From: Lentibacillus amyloliquefaciens
GTDB lineage: Bacteria; Bacillota; Bacilli; Bacillales; Amphibacillaceae
NCBI RefSeq assembly: GCF_001307805.1
Contig: NZ_CP013862.1
Location: forward strand, 1,116,001-1,180,000
Length of the DNA: 64,000 nucleotides
Reading direction: 5' to 3'
In this document: piece by piece, positions 38,386 to 48,123 of the stretch
How the letters are laid out: every line of letters starts with the position of its first letter
How positions within the stretch are numbered: the first letter of the stretch is position 1
The notes under the pieces: model-generated
What the model was told of the DNA's origin: nothing
Database searches by the model: none
What the model saw: the letters and a program-made list of their open reading frames with translations, nothing else
Program-made: the position numbers and the translations under genes

Positions 38386-39093
38386 TTGTCAGGCGTTTTA
38401 AGTTTTCTGGGTTTATTAATTAAAGAAGCACTGTTTTTTGTCTCTTACGTCAAAAACCACGCATTCCCCCAGCCTTTATCCCCAAAAGATGAAGCTGAAT
38501 ACATTAAAAAAATGCAAGAAGGTGATGAAGAAGCCCGGAATAAACTGATTGAACACAATTTACGTCTTGTTGCACACATTGTCAAGAAATTTGAGAATAC
38601 CGGTGAAGATATGGAGGATCTTATTTCGATAGGAACAATCGGGTTAATAAAAGGTATTGAGAGCTATTCCTCAGACAAAGGAACAAAATTGGCCACCTAT
38701 GCCGCCCGCTGTATTGAAAATGAAATCTTAATGCATCTGCGGGCATTAAAAAAAGTCAAAAAGGATGTTTCGCTGCAGGATCCAATCGGTCAGGACAAAG
38801 AAGGCAACGAAATCAGCCTGATTGATATTCTGGAAGCTGAAAACCAGAATATTATTGAATACATTCAATTGAACATGGAGATCGAAAAAATGAATGATTA
38901 CCTGTCAATTCTCGATAGCAGAGAAAAAGAAGTGGTGCTGTATCGATACGGCTTAAATAACTACAAAGAAATGACCCAGCGGGAAATTGCAAAAATGCTT
39001 GATATATCACGGAGCTATGTATCAAGGATTGAAAAACGGGCACTTATGAAAGTTTTTCATGAGTACTACCGGAAAGAATATAAACAAGGGTAA
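38386..39093 (+). CDS. sigK: RNA polymerase sigma-K factor, intact
   Basis: 235 residues. It is the late mother-cell sigma factor for coat and cortex genes. An N-terminal hydrophobic prosequence of about 20 residues ([14 protein letters not shown], then [12 protein letters not shown]) would be cut by SpoIVFB. Region 2 carries [31 protein letters not shown], and region 4 carries [24 protein letters not shown]. The TTG at 38386 has AGGAGG nine bases away, while the ATG two codons up is too close. Unlike B. subtilis it is not split by a skin element. Confidence 0.95.
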   Translation: MSGVLSFLGLLIKEALFFVSYVKNHAFPQPLSPKDEAEYIKKMQEGDEEARNKLIEHNLRLVAHIVKKFENTGEDMEDLISIGTIGLIKGIESYSSDKGTKLATYAARCIENEILMHLRALKKVKKDVSLQDPIGQDKEGNEISLIDILEAENQNIIEYIQLNMEIEKMNDYLSILDSREKEVVLYRYGLNNYKEMTQREIAKMLDISRSYVSRIEKRALMKVFHEYYRKEYKQG

Positions 39094-39122
39094 AGCGCAA
39101 TGACTATTTTTGGGCTTTACCC
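39088..39122 (-). terminator. Inverted repeat between sigK and mtnN
   Basis: GGGTAAAGC pairs with GCTTTACCC around a 17-base loop. The left arm contains the sigK stop. On the minus strand a T-rich TTGTTTATATT follows, so it may end mtnN transcripts. There is no T run for the plus strand. Confidence 0.45.
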
Positions 39123-39132
39123 TGCAAAAAAA

Positions 39133-39822
39133 CTATAATGATCGGATGAATGCCATAATCAAATTAGCTGCATTTCCTGCTGCTGTTTCCAGAAATTCAT
39201 CAAACGATACCGAAGACTCTTTTCCTGCTATATCTGATAAAGCACGAATAATAACAAAGGGCGTGTCATACTGGTAACATACCTGCGCGATGGCGGCAGC
39301 TTCCATTTCAGCCGCAATCATCGCAGGGAATCTCGCCCTCACTGTCTTCACCGCTTCAGGATTTTCCATAAAGGCATCACCCGTTGCAATCATCCCTTCA
39401 CGAAAATGAATGTCTAATGTTTGTACAGCCTGGGTAGCTTTGGCAACTAAATTGGTATCAGCCGCAAACATGGCGGGCAGATCAGGAACTTGCCCATAAG
39501 CATAACCAAAATCTGTCACATCGACATCATGATGAACGACATGTGTTGAAATGACAAGGTCACCCACATTTAAATCATCCGCAAAGCCACCTGCAGAACC
39601 CGTGTTGAAGACTTGTGACGGCTGAAACTGTTCATGCAAAATAGCTGTTGCCATGGCTGCATTCACCTTGCCAATTCCGGACTTAAGTAATACTGCCTCA
39701 CGTCCTGCCAATTTGCCCCGTATAAACAAACAGTTTGCAACCTTGTATTCTTTCCGATCTGTCATGTTTTCTTTTAATAACGAAATTTCTTCATCCATTG
39801 CGCCGATAATGCCTAATGTCAT
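39133..39822 (-). CDS. mtnN: 5'-methylthioadenosine/S-adenosylhomocysteine nucleosidase
   Basis: 229 residues, normal length. It releases adenine from MTA and SAH, which detoxifies methylation by-products and feeds methionine salvage and the LuxS pathway. The start GIIGAMDEEI, the NTGSAGGFADDLNVGDLVIS phosphorylase-fold loop and the catalytic ALSDIAGKES (Asp) are present. In B. subtilis it sits with mccA-mccB. Those genes are absent here. Confidence 0.96.
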   Translation of the reverse strand: MTLGIIGAMDEEISLLKENMTDRKEYKVANCLFIRGKLAGREAVLLKSGIGKVNAAMATAILHEQFQPSQVFNTGSAGGFADDLNVGDLVISTHVVHHDVDVTDFGYAYGQVPDLPAMFAADTNLVAKATQAVQTLDIHFREGMIATGDAFMENPEAVKTVRARFPAMIAAEMEAAAIAQVCYQYDTPFVIIRALSDIAGKESSVSFDEFLETAAGNAANLIMAFIRSL

Positions 39823-39851
39823 CTCTGGTTTCCTCCGATTACTGTAAAAGT

Positions 39852-40496
39852 TTACTCAAATCGCCACTTTTGATCATTTTCTATTAATTCTTCAACTTTT
39901 GTCGGCTGCCAGCCTTCGCTTGGCACCCATGTATTATACACACGATATATCTCTGATCCATCACTGCTTGAAACCGTATTGATAACTCTCTGATCGCCAT
40001 TGCGTTCAACATACCACATTGTGAAGCTTTCTTCATCCAATCCTGTGGCAGCTGCAACTGCTTTACGCAGTTCTTCTCTGTCCTGTGATCCGTCACTATA
40101 ATTGACGGTATGCGGCTCAGTTTGTTCGGTTCCCACAGCCTCCCAATCGCCTGTATATGCTTCAGAAACATTATCATCCGATGGCTCAGTTTGTTGAATG
40201 TTCACGTCACTATTTTCTTCCTCTAAGTCATTTGCTTCTGAATTATCGTTCGTGTTGCTTTGGTCATCAGCATTATTTTCAGCAGTATTTTCTTTCTCGT
40301 CTCTTTCAATACCGGCTTCTTCCTGTGATGACTCATCAGTCTCAGTGTCTGAAGCCACATTCGCCTCTTCATTACCCCCAAAAATAAGCATACCTGCTAA
40401 TACGAGTGCTAAAATGCTTCCTGTAGTACCCAGTATTGATATAAGTTTTGTATTTTTTCTTCTTTTTTCGTACTTATTAACCCGTGAAGCTGACAT
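39852..40496 (-). CDS. yrrS: YrrS family protein (DUF1510)
   Basis: 214 residues. A short cytoplasmic basic N-terminus (VNKYEKRRKNTK) is followed by a membrane anchor (LISILGTTGSILALVLAGML), a long acidic low-complexity linker (residues 45-115) and a compact C-terminal DUF1510 domain (YTGDWEAVGTEQ...VPSEGWQPTKVEELI). Its function is unknown. B. subtilis yrrS is cotranscribed with the penicillin-binding protein gene pbpI, which is missing between it and greA here. Confidence 0.88.
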   Translation of the reverse strand: MSASRVNKYEKRRKNTKLISILGTTGSILALVLAGMLIFGGNEEANVASDTETDESSQEEAGIERDEKENTAENNADDQSNTNDNSEANDLEEENSDVNIQQTEPSDDNVSEAYTGDWEAVGTEQTEPHTVNYSDGSQDREELRKAVAAATGLDEESFTMWYVERNGDQRVINTVSSSDGSEIYRVYNTWVPSEGWQPTKVEELIENDQKWRFE

Positions 40497-40633
40497 GAAA
40501 CATCCCCTCCAACGTTTACTGTCAATAAAACTTATTCATTTCTCTTATCAATAATGGTACCATATTATACAATAGATGCTATATGATAAAAATCGATTTT
40601 AAGTTTACCTGGCTGTGATGGCCTGTGCCACAT

Positions 40634-40668
40634 AAAAAGAAGCTATACAATTTGTTATAGCTTCTTTT
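40634..40668 (-). terminator. Terminator of greA
   Basis: AAAAGAAGCTATA pairs with TATAGCTTCTTTT across an eight-base loop, with U tracts possible on both strands, 22 bases after the greA stop. Confidence 0.85.
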
Positions 40669-40689
40669 AAATCTTTATGACATTAATTT

Positions 40690-41166
40690 CTATTCAACAT
40701 CTTCAATTCTCACCATAATATCCCCGCCTGGCGTGGTAACAGCCACTTCTGTTCCTTTTTCCTGGCCAATCAGACTTTTAGCCATAGGCGAATCGTTTGA
40801 AATTTTTCCCTCAAATGGATCAGCTTCTGCACTTCCTACAATCGTGTATATCTCTTCATCACCATCCGGAAGTTCTTTAAACGTCACTGTCCTTCCCATT
40901 GACACGATATCCGGATTTTCGTTATCGTTTTCAATGATAACAGCATTGCGCATCATTTTTTCAACTTGTGCTATGCGTGATTCAACAAATGCCTGTTCTT
41001 CTTTGGCGGCATCATATTCAGAATTCTCGGAAAGGTCGCCGAATCCGCGCGCCTCTTTAATACGATCCACGACTTCAGCCCTTTTATCCATTTTAAGATA
41101 TTCAAGTTCCTCTCCCAGTTTCTCTTTCCCCTCTTGAGTCATATAAAAGCTTTTCTCTGTAGCCAT
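40690..41166 (-). CDS. greA: Transcription elongation factor GreA
   Basis: 158 residues. It rescues backtracked RNA polymerase by stimulating transcript cleavage. An N-terminal coiled coil carries the acidic tip [17 protein letters not shown], with the catalytic Asp and Glu. The C-terminal FKBP-like domain has [23 protein letters not shown]. It lies downstream of udk with a 106-base gap. Confidence 0.97.
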   Translation of the reverse strand: MATEKSFYMTQEGKEKLGEELEYLKMDKRAEVVDRIKEARGFGDLSENSEYDAAKEEQAFVESRIAQVEKMMRNAVIIENDNENPDIVSMGRTVTFKELPDGDEEIYTIVGSAEADPFEGKISNDSPMAKSLIGQEKGTEVAVTTPGGDIMVRIEDVE

Positions 41167-41272
41167 TCACTAATACACTCCTTTTATATTCAATCCTGCA
41201 ATTTGGACACTTTAATGTAAATTTATACTAAAAACTACTATGGCAGATTCAATATAAATTTTCAATACTTTT

Positions 41273-41914
41273 TCAGTTTATTTTTTGCTGGTTCCTGGAG
41301 AGAATCTTTTCGACTTTGGTCGCCATTATATCAATCGCTACATGGTTTTGACCGCCTTCAGGAATAATAATATCAGCATAGCGCTTTGTTGGTTCAACAA
41401 ATTGTAAATGCATGGGTCTGACAATGTTTTCGTATTGTTCAATGACCGAGTCCAGTGTTCTCCCCCGCTCTTTAATATCCCTGGAGAGCCTGCGGATAAT
41501 CCGGACGTCCGCATCCGTGTCAACATAAACCTTGATATCCATTAAGTCAACAAGCCGCGGGTCTTCGAGTATTAAGATACCCTCCAGAATGATCACTTCT
41601 TTGGGTTGTACACTGACAACCTCATTTGACCTTGTGTGCATCTTATAATCATAAACAGGCTTTTGAATCGTTTTATGATCGAGCAAGTCATGAATATGAC
41701 TGATTAATAGGTCGTTATCAAACGCCAGAGGATGGTCGTAATTTGTATTCAGTCTTTCTTCAAACGGTAAATGACTCTGGTCTTTATAGTAATAATCCTG
41801 CTCAATCACAAGGATGGTTTTGTCCTGGAATCGTTCGCAAATAGAGCGTGTGACAGATGTCTTACCGCTTCCGCTCCCGCCTGCGACGCCAATTACAACC
41901 GGCTTTTCAGTCAT
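41273..41914 (-). CDS. udk: Uridine kinase
   Basis: 213 residues from MTEKPVV. It phosphorylates uridine and cytidine in pyrimidine salvage. The P-loop is [24 protein letters not shown] (substrate region) and [15 protein letters not shown] (lid arginines) are intact. I use the ATG with AAGGAG ten bases upstream, eight codons inside the longest frame. It overlaps trmR by eight bases. Confidence 0.96.
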   Translation of the reverse strand: MTEKPVVIGVAGGSGSGKTSVTRSICERFQDKTILVIEQDYYYKDQSHLPFEERLNTNYDHPLAFDNDLLISHIHDLLDHKTIQKPVYDYKMHTRSNEVVSVQPKEVIILEGILILEDPRLVDLMDIKVYVDTDADVRIIRRLSRDIKERGRTLDSVIEQYENIVRPMHLQFVEPTKRYADIIIPEGGQNHVAIDIMATKVEKILSRNQQKIN

Positions 41915-42566
41915 TTGATGGAAACTCCTTTCCTTCATCTTTTATGCTCATTGCAATTCCATCCCCGATCGGCACGATTGTTGTTGCAAAATCCGGATGA
42001 TTCGTAAGCCAATCATTGTATGTTCGAATTTTCTTTGCTATTTTTTGATATCTGGGATGTTGTTTACCGTCATCTGCGACATATCCTTTAAACAAAACAT
42101 TGTCAGACAAAACAGTACCGCCATTTACCAAAAGTGGTGCAGCGTGTTCAAAAAATCGCTGATACTTACCCTTAGCAGCATCAATCAAGATAAGGTCAAA
42201 TGCCCTCGATTGCATTTGCTGCAGTTGTTCAATCGCATCACCAAACAGAGTGGTAATATGGCCTTGTTTGTCTAATCGTCTAATATTATTATTTGCTTTG
42301 TGATAGCGATTTTCATCTCTTTCTATCGTCACGATTTGTGCTGCCGGATATGCCTCGAGCATTCTTAATGCAGAATAACCAATAGCTGTTCCTATTTCCA
42401 GGATTTGATCCGGCTTTATCAGCCGGATCATTTGCATGACAAAATTCATGCTTATAGGGTCCATGATTGGGACATTGTCCATTTCAGCTGCTTGTTCAAG
42501 TTCAGTTACCCATGTTTTATTATCAGGCAACGAATTTCTTAAATAATTCGCTAACGTTTCATCCAT
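41907..42566 (-). CDS. trmR: tRNA 5-hydroxyuridine methyltransferase TrmR (YrrM)
   Basis: 219 residues. It is a class I O-methyltransferase with the glycine loop [14 protein letters not shown], the metal-type motif [13 protein letters not shown] and YVADDGKQH. In B. subtilis TrmR converts ho5U34 to mo5U34 in tRNAs. The genes that make ho5U (trhP1/trhP2, formerly yrrN/yrrO) lie beside it there but are absent here. The start MDETLAN has GAGG eight bases away. Confidence 0.88.
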   Translation of the reverse strand: MDETLANYLRNSLPDNKTWVTELEQAAEMDNVPIMDPISMNFVMQMIRLIKPDQILEIGTAIGYSALRMLEAYPAAQIVTIERDENRYHKANNNIRRLDKQGHITTLFGDAIEQLQQMQSRAFDLILIDAAKGKYQRFFEHAAPLLVNGGTVLSDNVLFKGYVADDGKQHPRYQKIAKKIRTYNDWLTNHPDFATTIVPIGDGIAMSIKDEGKEFPSND

Positions 42567-42642
42567 AAGATCGTCCTCTTCAATTCGCTTATTAGAACAC
42601 CAGGCTATAATCGTCAAAAACGAAGATAATGGCCTTCATACC

Positions 42643-43761
42643 TTAATTAATGTGTTCCTCTCTTAATTTATTGTGCGCTTCATTTGTCTCTGAGAAATGG
42701 ATGTTGCCTTCGTCGTCATGCAAAAAGTATAAGTAATCCGTCTCTTCCGGATTAACAGTCGCCTCCAGAGAAGTTTCAGCAAAATTGGAAATTGGACCTA
42801 CAGGAAGCGAATTGACATGATACGTATTATAAGGCGATTCAACTTCCAAATCATCGTACGTGACCTGGTCTTTATGCTCCCCAAGAGCGTAAAGCACAGT
42901 TGGGTCAGTCTGAAGTGCCATACCTTCATCCAACCGGTTATAAAACAAACCGGCAATCTTCTTTCGTTGTTCATTAGAGCTTGCTTCGTTTTCAACAACC
43001 GATGCCATAGTTAATGCTTCGTGTACAGTTAAATCCTGTCCGGATATCTCATCCATATAAGGTGTCACCACATTAACAGTTTTTTCAAGCATACGGTTGA
43101 CCACTTCTTCAACTGAAGGATTCTCGCTGTAGAATTGATACGTTGCAGCAAATAAATAACCTTCCAGCGGTGTCCTGATTTCAGGGTTAAGCAGATCATT
43201 CGTTAATATATTGGGATAGGTGCTGATTAACGTTTCAATATATTCTGGGTCGTTTACCTTATTAAGAAAATCTTCTTTGCTGAATTGAAGTTTTTCTCCG
43301 TAAGTTGCGGCTATCTGATCAATTGTCTGACCTTCCGGAATTGTTATGGAGTAAACAGGCTCTTCCGTGACTCTCCCATTTTGAAGTGCTCCTAATAATT
43401 CATCAACATTCATAGAAGGCGAAAAGGTATAGTTCCCTGCTTGAAAACCGGTCACATTCTTAAATTTTGTATAAAATTGGAAAATCGTGCCATCTTTTAT
43501 AATACCATTTTCTTCGAGGATTGATGCGATTTCAGATGTGGAAGATCCCAATGGAATCTCAATATTGATATCTTCGCTGCTGTCAGGGTCAACTGGCTCC
43601 AACGCAGAATTAATATATAAGTATCCTGATATACTGCCAATAACCAAAATCAGGGCCAGTGAGATGATGATGACTGCAGCAATTTTTCGGACTGTTTTAG
43701 CGTCATCACTGCGTTTCAGCAAGTTCTCCTTATAGCTTCCTGACACCTTCTTCTTCGACAT
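42643..43761 (-). CDS. mltG: Endolytic murein transglycosylase MltG (YceG-like)
   Basis: 372 residues. It cuts nascent glycan strands and sets their length. A cytoplasmic N-terminus is followed by one membrane helix (IAAVIIISLALILVIGSISGYLYI), a LysM-like subdomain and the YceG catalytic domain. The Glu motif is LTMASVVENEA, followed by LQTDPTVLYALG and SPYNTYHVNSLPVGPISNF. It is followed downstream by trmR. Confidence 0.95.
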   Translation of the reverse strand: MSKKKVSGSYKENLLKRSDDAKTVRKIAAVIIISLALILVIGSISGYLYINSALEPVDPDSSEDINIEIPLGSSTSEIASILEENGIIKDGTIFQFYTKFKNVTGFQAGNYTFSPSMNVDELLGALQNGRVTEEPVYSITIPEGQTIDQIAATYGEKLQFSKEDFLNKVNDPEYIETLISTYPNILTNDLLNPEIRTPLEGYLFAATYQFYSENPSVEEVVNRMLEKTVNVVTPYMDEISGQDLTVHEALTMASVVENEASSNEQRKKIAGLFYNRLDEGMALQTDPTVLYALGEHKDQVTYDDLEVESPYNTYHVNSLPVGPISNFAETSLEATVNPEETDYLYFLHDDEGNIHFSETNEAHNKLREEHIN

Positions 43762-43876
43762 TGGTCTCCCCCTTTCACCTTGTTTATTATACTAAAATCA
43801 ACGACAATAATCTATTAGAGGCTGTTCTATTATGTACTGAAATTTCATCCAGTGGAAAATTTCTTGTGATACAACG

Positions 43877-43907
43877 GAAAAGCTGATACCCATCAAGATA
43901 TCAGCTT
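43877..43907 (-). terminator. Terminator after yrzB
   Basis: AAGCTGATA pairs with TATCAGCTT across ten bases on the minus strand, then TTTTCC. It lies 20 bases past the yrzB stop and ends the alaS-side operon. Confidence 0.7.
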
Positions 43908-43926
43908 ATCTATACCGATTTAATCT

Positions 43927-44214
43927 TCATTCGTTGTTTTCTTCATCAATCAATGTGTGAAGCACCTCTTCAACCATTTCCCACTCATCATCGGATTCGA
44001 TTGGAAAGAGTGACAGGTCATCTTCATTCTTTTCTTCTTCTTCATATCTGAATGCATATACTTCGACTTCTTCGTCTTCCTTTTGCTCGGCTGGTACAAC
44101 AGCTAAATAGGAATGACCCGTTTTATCAACGTCGAACGTAAACAATACTTCAAAAAGATGCTCTTCACCATTTTCATCAGGGATAATAATTCGTTCATTT
44201 TCTTCCAGTGCCAT
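43927..44214 (-). CDS. yrzB: DUF1292 family protein YrzB
   Basis: 95 residues, strongly acidic (DEEVEVYAFRYEEEEKNEDD). Family pattern: IIPDENGEEHLFEVLFTFDVDKTGHSYLAV. Its function is unknown. It follows ruvX by 13 bases in the conserved Firmicute order IreB-ruvX-DUF1292. Confidence 0.92.
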   Translation of the reverse strand: MALEENERIIIPDENGEEHLFEVLFTFDVDKTGHSYLAVVPAEQKEDEEVEVYAFRYEEEEKNEDDLSLFPIESDDEWEMVEEVLHTLIDEENNE

Positions 44215-44227
44215 GATTACACTCCTT

Positions 44228-44644
44228 TTAATTTGCCTGATCGAGATAAGTTTGCAAGATCATGACTGCTGCCATTTTGTCGATGACTTTCTTGCGTTTT
44301 TTTCTGCTCATGTCTGCTTCGAGTAAAACGCGTTCCGCTGCGACAGTAGTCAATCTTTCATCCCAAAGGATTACCGGTATGTTATGAATTTTTTCGACGT
44401 GTTCTGCATATGCTTGTGATGCTTCACCGCGTTGGCCGATTGATCCATTCATATGCTTCGGCAACCCTATTACAGCTTCCCCAACAGCATGTTCATTTAT
44501 TATTTGCTTCAGCTGTTCATCAGCTGAATATATATCCTCTTCGTTCCATTTAATCGTTGTAAGGCCTTGTGCTGTCATACCTAACAAATCACTTACGGCC
44601 ACACCGATCGTTTTGGAACCGACATCCAGTCCAACTATTTTCAT
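44228..44644 (-). CDS. ruvX: Holliday-junction resolvase-like nuclease YqgF/RuvX
   Basis: 138 residues with an RNase H-like fold. Active-site regions are [15 protein letters not shown] (Asp) and WDERLTT (Asp-Glu). In E. coli YqgF also processes the 5' end of pre-16S rRNA, so the resolvase name may be only part of its role. It starts right after the IreB-like gene (one-base gap) and precedes yrzB. Confidence 0.93.
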   Translation of the reverse strand: MKIVGLDVGSKTIGVAVSDLLGMTAQGLTTIKWNEEDIYSADEQLKQIINEHAVGEAVIGLPKHMNGSIGQRGEASQAYAEHVEKIHNIPVILWDERLTTVAAERVLLEADMSRKKRKKVIDKMAAVMILQTYLDQAN

Positions 44645-44914
44645 TTAACTTTCCTTCTGCTGTTCTTCGAGGTAAAACTTCACAAGCTCTTCAATTACTT
44701 CATCCCGTTCTACCTTGCGAATTAAACTTCGGGCGTCGTTATACCTTGGGATGTATGCCGGATCTCCCGATAGTAAATAGCCGACTATCTGATTGTTCGG
44801 ATTATAGCCTTTTTCTTTAAGCGCCCCGTAGACCGTCAGCAGGATGTCTTTTATATCATGATCAAAAGGCTCCTCCGAAAAATTAAATTTCATTGTTTTA
44901 TCAATAGAGCTCAT
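44645..44914 (-). CDS. yrzL: IreB family regulatory phosphoprotein (YrzL)
   Basis: 89 residues. The family pattern [48 protein letters not shown] is clear. In Enterococcus, IreB is a substrate of the PASTA kinase IreK and a negative regulator of cephalosporin resistance. Threonine residues near the N-terminus, as needed for that, are limited here (Thr7). It lies between alaS and ruvX. Confidence 0.93.
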   Translation of the reverse strand: MSSIDKTMKFNFSEEPFDHDIKDILLTVYGALKEKGYNPNNQIVGYLLSGDPAYIPRYNDARSLIRKVERDEVIEELVKFYLEEQQKES

Positions 44915-45009
44915 CGTGACACCTCATTCCACATGTTTTCCGTTTATATTCTATTCTAACATGTTTATCGTTCATATTATATCTTTTTTAGAGGATAGAA
45001 TACAGTAGT

Positions 45010-47652
45010 TTAATCATTTAAATGGTTTGTCACATATTGATTTGCAACTTGTAAGGCTTCATTAATTTTTTCCGGCATTTTACCGCCTGCCTGAGCCATA
45101 TCAGGGCGGCCGCCGCCGCCTCCTCCGCAGATTTCAGCTGCCTGTTTGATCAGGTTGCCGGCATGAAGACCTTTGTCAGTCAAATCTTTTGTAACCCCTG
45201 CAGCCAATTGAACTTTCTGATTGTTCTCAGATGCCAACAGGATAACAGCTGAATCAAACTTTTGCTTTAACTCATCCAGCATATTGCGGAGCTGATTCAT
45301 ATCTTTTGCATTCACTTGCTGGGCCAACACAGGGACACCATTAATTGTTTCACTCTTTTCAACGATGGAAGATGCTTCCTGATTGGAAAGCTTCGCATTT
45401 AGTGATTCATTCTCTTTTTGCATTGTTTTAATTTCATCGTACATACCTTCTACACGTTCAATGACGCCATCATCTGTTGTTTTCAATAATTTAGCAGTCT
45501 TTTGCAGTATGCCCAGTTTTTCGTTGACATACCAGTAAGCCTGTTTACTTGAAACGGCTTCAATTCTTCTGGTGCCGGCACCAATGCCAGTTTCCGAAAT
45601 AATTTTAAACAGACCGATTTCATCAGTGTTATGGACGTGACAGCCGCCGCATAATTCAATGCTATAATCGCTGATTTGAACAACTCGTACCACATCACCA
45701 TATTTCTCGCCGAATAAGGCCATTGCACCCATCTCTTTGGCCTCTTCAAGTTTTTTACGATCAATAACAACTGGAATGGATGCCCAAATCTTTTCATTTA
45801 CTTTTTGCTCAATAGCTGCCATTTCTTCTTCACTCACTGAGTTGAAATGTGAGAAGTCAAATCTCAGTCGGTCCGGTGCCACCAGTGACCCCGCTTGGTT
45901 GACATGATCACCAAGAACATCTTTCAAAGCCTGGTGAAGCAAATGAGTGGCTGTATGATTTTTAACGATGCCACTGCGAAAAGCACTTTCAACGGCTGCC
46001 TGGATTTCTTCTCCAGTTCTGATTTCTCCTTCTTTCACTCGGACCTTATGCACGTTCTGGCCGTTTGGTGACTGTTGAACATCCTCAACATAACCTGACG
46101 CGTTGTCTGTATATATCCAGCCATTATCTGCAATCTGACCACCGCTTTCAGCATAAAATGGGGTTTCTTTCAAAAATACAAACACCTCATCTCCGGCCGT
46201 TGCATTATCCGTGAATTCTTTCCCTTTCACCAGCACTTCCACAGATGTCTTCACTTTCAGCTGATCATAACCGACAAATATACTCTCAGTTTCCACATCA
46301 CTCAACACACCGTCCTGAATTTGCATGGAATCAACTTTCTGCCGTGCATTCCTGGCACGTTCACGCTGCTTTTCCATCTCAAGCTCAAAGCCTTCCTCAT
46401 CAATAGAAAACCCGTAATCTGCAACATATTCATCTGTCAGTTCCTTGGGAAAACCATACGTATCATATAATTTAAACACTTCTGACCCCGGGAATACGTC
46501 ACTTCCTTTCTGTTTTTCTTTATCAATAATCGAATTGAGTATCTCAAGGCCATCATTCAATGTTTCATGGAAACGCTCCTCTTCGGTTTTAATAACAGTC
46601 TCAATGTAGGACTTCTGTTTTAAAACGTCCGGATAGTAGTCCTCCATGATATTGCCGACGATCGGAACAAGTTTATACATAAAAGGCTCATCGATGCCCA
46701 GCTGTTTGGCAAAACGGACGGCCCGGCGCAGAAGTCTTCTCAGTACATAACCTCGTCCTTCGTTGGATGGCAGCGCTTTGTCGCCGACAGCAAATGATAC
46801 GGTTCGAATATGGTCGGCAATGACTTTAAAAGCTGTGTCGTCCGCTGAATTTTGGCCATACTTTTTGCCTGAAATCTCTTCGGCTTCCCGGATAAGCGGC
46901 ATAAATAGATCAGTATCAAAGTTTGTCGGAGCATCCTGGATAACAGACACTACCCGTTCCAGCCCCATCCCGGTATCAATATTTTGCTTTGGCAGCGGGG
47001 TGTACGTGTCATCAGGATTATGATTAAACTGAGAAAAGACAAGATTCCATATTTCAAGAAAGCGTTCGTTTTCGCCTCCCGGGTACAACTCAGGATCTTC
47101 AGGGTCATTACCGTAGCTTTCGCCGCGATCATAAAATATTTCGGAGTTTGGTCCGCTCGGGCCCTCACCGATATCCCAGAAATTTTCTTCAAGCCGAATA
47201 ATCCGCTCTTTCGGAATCTGAATATCATGCAGCCAGATGTCATATGCTTCATCATCTTCCGGGTGAACGGTCACCGCTAGTAATTCCGGATCAAATCCAA
47301 TCCATTTTTCGCTCGTTAAAAATTCCCACGCATACGCGATCGCTTCTTTTTTAAAATAATCACCGATTGAAAAGTTGCCAAGCATTTCAAAAAACGTATG
47401 GTGCCTGGCTGTGAATCCGACATTTTCTATATCATTTGTCCGGATAGATTTTTGTGCATTAACGATACGCGGATTTTCCGGGATGATCCGGCCATCAAAA
47501 TATTTCTTGAGTGTGGCAACACCGCTGTTGATCCACAGCAATGTCGGATCTTCTTTTGGCACCAGTGACGCGCTTGGTTCCACTTGATGCCCTTTATCCT
47601 TAAAAAAATCCAGAAACATTTGCCGTACTTGTGCCGATGTTAACTGTTTCAT
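45010..47652 (-). CDS. alaS: Alanyl-tRNA synthetase
   Basis: 880 residues from the second ATG, which has GGAGG seven bases away. The class II catalytic domain at the N-terminus includes [19 protein letters not shown]. The editing domain has the zinc motif HTATHLLH and CGGCH. The C-terminal oligomerisation/DHHA1 domain ends with a glycine-rich [17 protein letters not shown]. It is preceded by a long T-box leader, so expression rises when uncharged tRNA-Ala accumulates. Confidence 0.97.
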   Translation of the reverse strand: MKQLTSAQVRQMFLDFFKDKGHQVEPSASLVPKEDPTLLWINSGVATLKKYFDGRIIPENPRIVNAQKSIRTNDIENVGFTARHHTFFEMLGNFSIGDYFKKEAIAYAWEFLTSEKWIGFDPELLAVTVHPEDDEAYDIWLHDIQIPKERIIRLEENFWDIGEGPSGPNSEIFYDRGESYGNDPEDPELYPGGENERFLEIWNLVFSQFNHNPDDTYTPLPKQNIDTGMGLERVVSVIQDAPTNFDTDLFMPLIREAEEISGKKYGQNSADDTAFKVIADHIRTVSFAVGDKALPSNEGRGYVLRRLLRRAVRFAKQLGIDEPFMYKLVPIVGNIMEDYYPDVLKQKSYIETVIKTEEERFHETLNDGLEILNSIIDKEKQKGSDVFPGSEVFKLYDTYGFPKELTDEYVADYGFSIDEEGFELEMEKQRERARNARQKVDSMQIQDGVLSDVETESIFVGYDQLKVKTSVEVLVKGKEFTDNATAGDEVFVFLKETPFYAESGGQIADNGWIYTDNASGYVEDVQQSPNGQNVHKVRVKEGEIRTGEEIQAAVESAFRSGIVKNHTATHLLHQALKDVLGDHVNQAGSLVAPDRLRFDFSHFNSVSEEEMAAIEQKVNEKIWASIPVVIDRKKLEEAKEMGAMALFGEKYGDVVRVVQISDYSIELCGGCHVHNTDEIGLFKIISETGIGAGTRRIEAVSSKQAYWYVNEKLGILQKTAKLLKTTDDGVIERVEGMYDEIKTMQKENESLNAKLSNQEASSIVEKSETINGVPVLAQQVNAKDMNQLRNMLDELKQKFDSAVILLASENNQKVQLAAGVTKDLTDKGLHAGNLIKQAAEICGGGGGGRPDMAQAGGKMPEKINEALQVANQYVTNHLND

Positions 47653-47817
47653 CATTTAACCTCCAACTTTTATTTTAAACGCTTTTTAAAAGGCTGTTAT
47701 GTTTCTTTTCTTTGCTGGCAGCGTTTCTACTTTCACATGATCAAAAAGCACTCTCTGCCAGTTCTTTCAATGAAAAGCATGCAGTCGTGTTGACCGTGTC
47801 TTCTGATTTACGACAAT

Positions 47818-48088
47818 AAAAAATCCCCTCTCTATTTAGCTTTAGAGACGAGATCCGCGGTACCACCCTAATTATGAATGGGAAAACCATTCACCACTCA
47901 GCATGATAACGGTGTGAAACCGACGGGGGTTAGCCGTACTCCGGTTTAGCTTTCCATGGTTCTCTGTTTTCAGGGTTTCTTCCAGCCTTAGGAAACCCCT
48001 CTCTGAAGAGTCTGCCTGATTCACCAGGACTCGTTTGAACGAAAAGCCCATGTACTTGGAACCTTCAACGTAATAATGTAGTTAATTT
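47818..48088 (-). promoter_or_regulatory. T-box riboswitch of alaS (Ala, specifier GCU)
   Basis: On the minus strand the conserved T-box sequence AGGGTGGTACCGCGG (47869-47855) precedes a terminator hairpin (47854-47823) with six T. The stem I motifs AGTA, AGAGAG and GCTGGAA are in order. CATGG/CCATG and GGTT/AACC enclose the specifier loop, in which GCT at 47950-47948 is followed by A, giving Ala. Uncharged tRNA-Ala should stabilise the antiterminator. Confidence 0.92.
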
Positions 48089-48094
48089 GCTGAT

Positions 48095-48123
48095 AGTATA
48101 GACAACTTTTTTTTCCATGTCAA
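48095..48123 (-). promoter_or_regulatory. Sigma-A promoter of the alaS leader
   Basis: TTGACA (48123-48118), exactly 17 bases, TATACT (48100-48095). The -35 begins at the base after the upstream permease stop codon. Confidence 0.88.
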
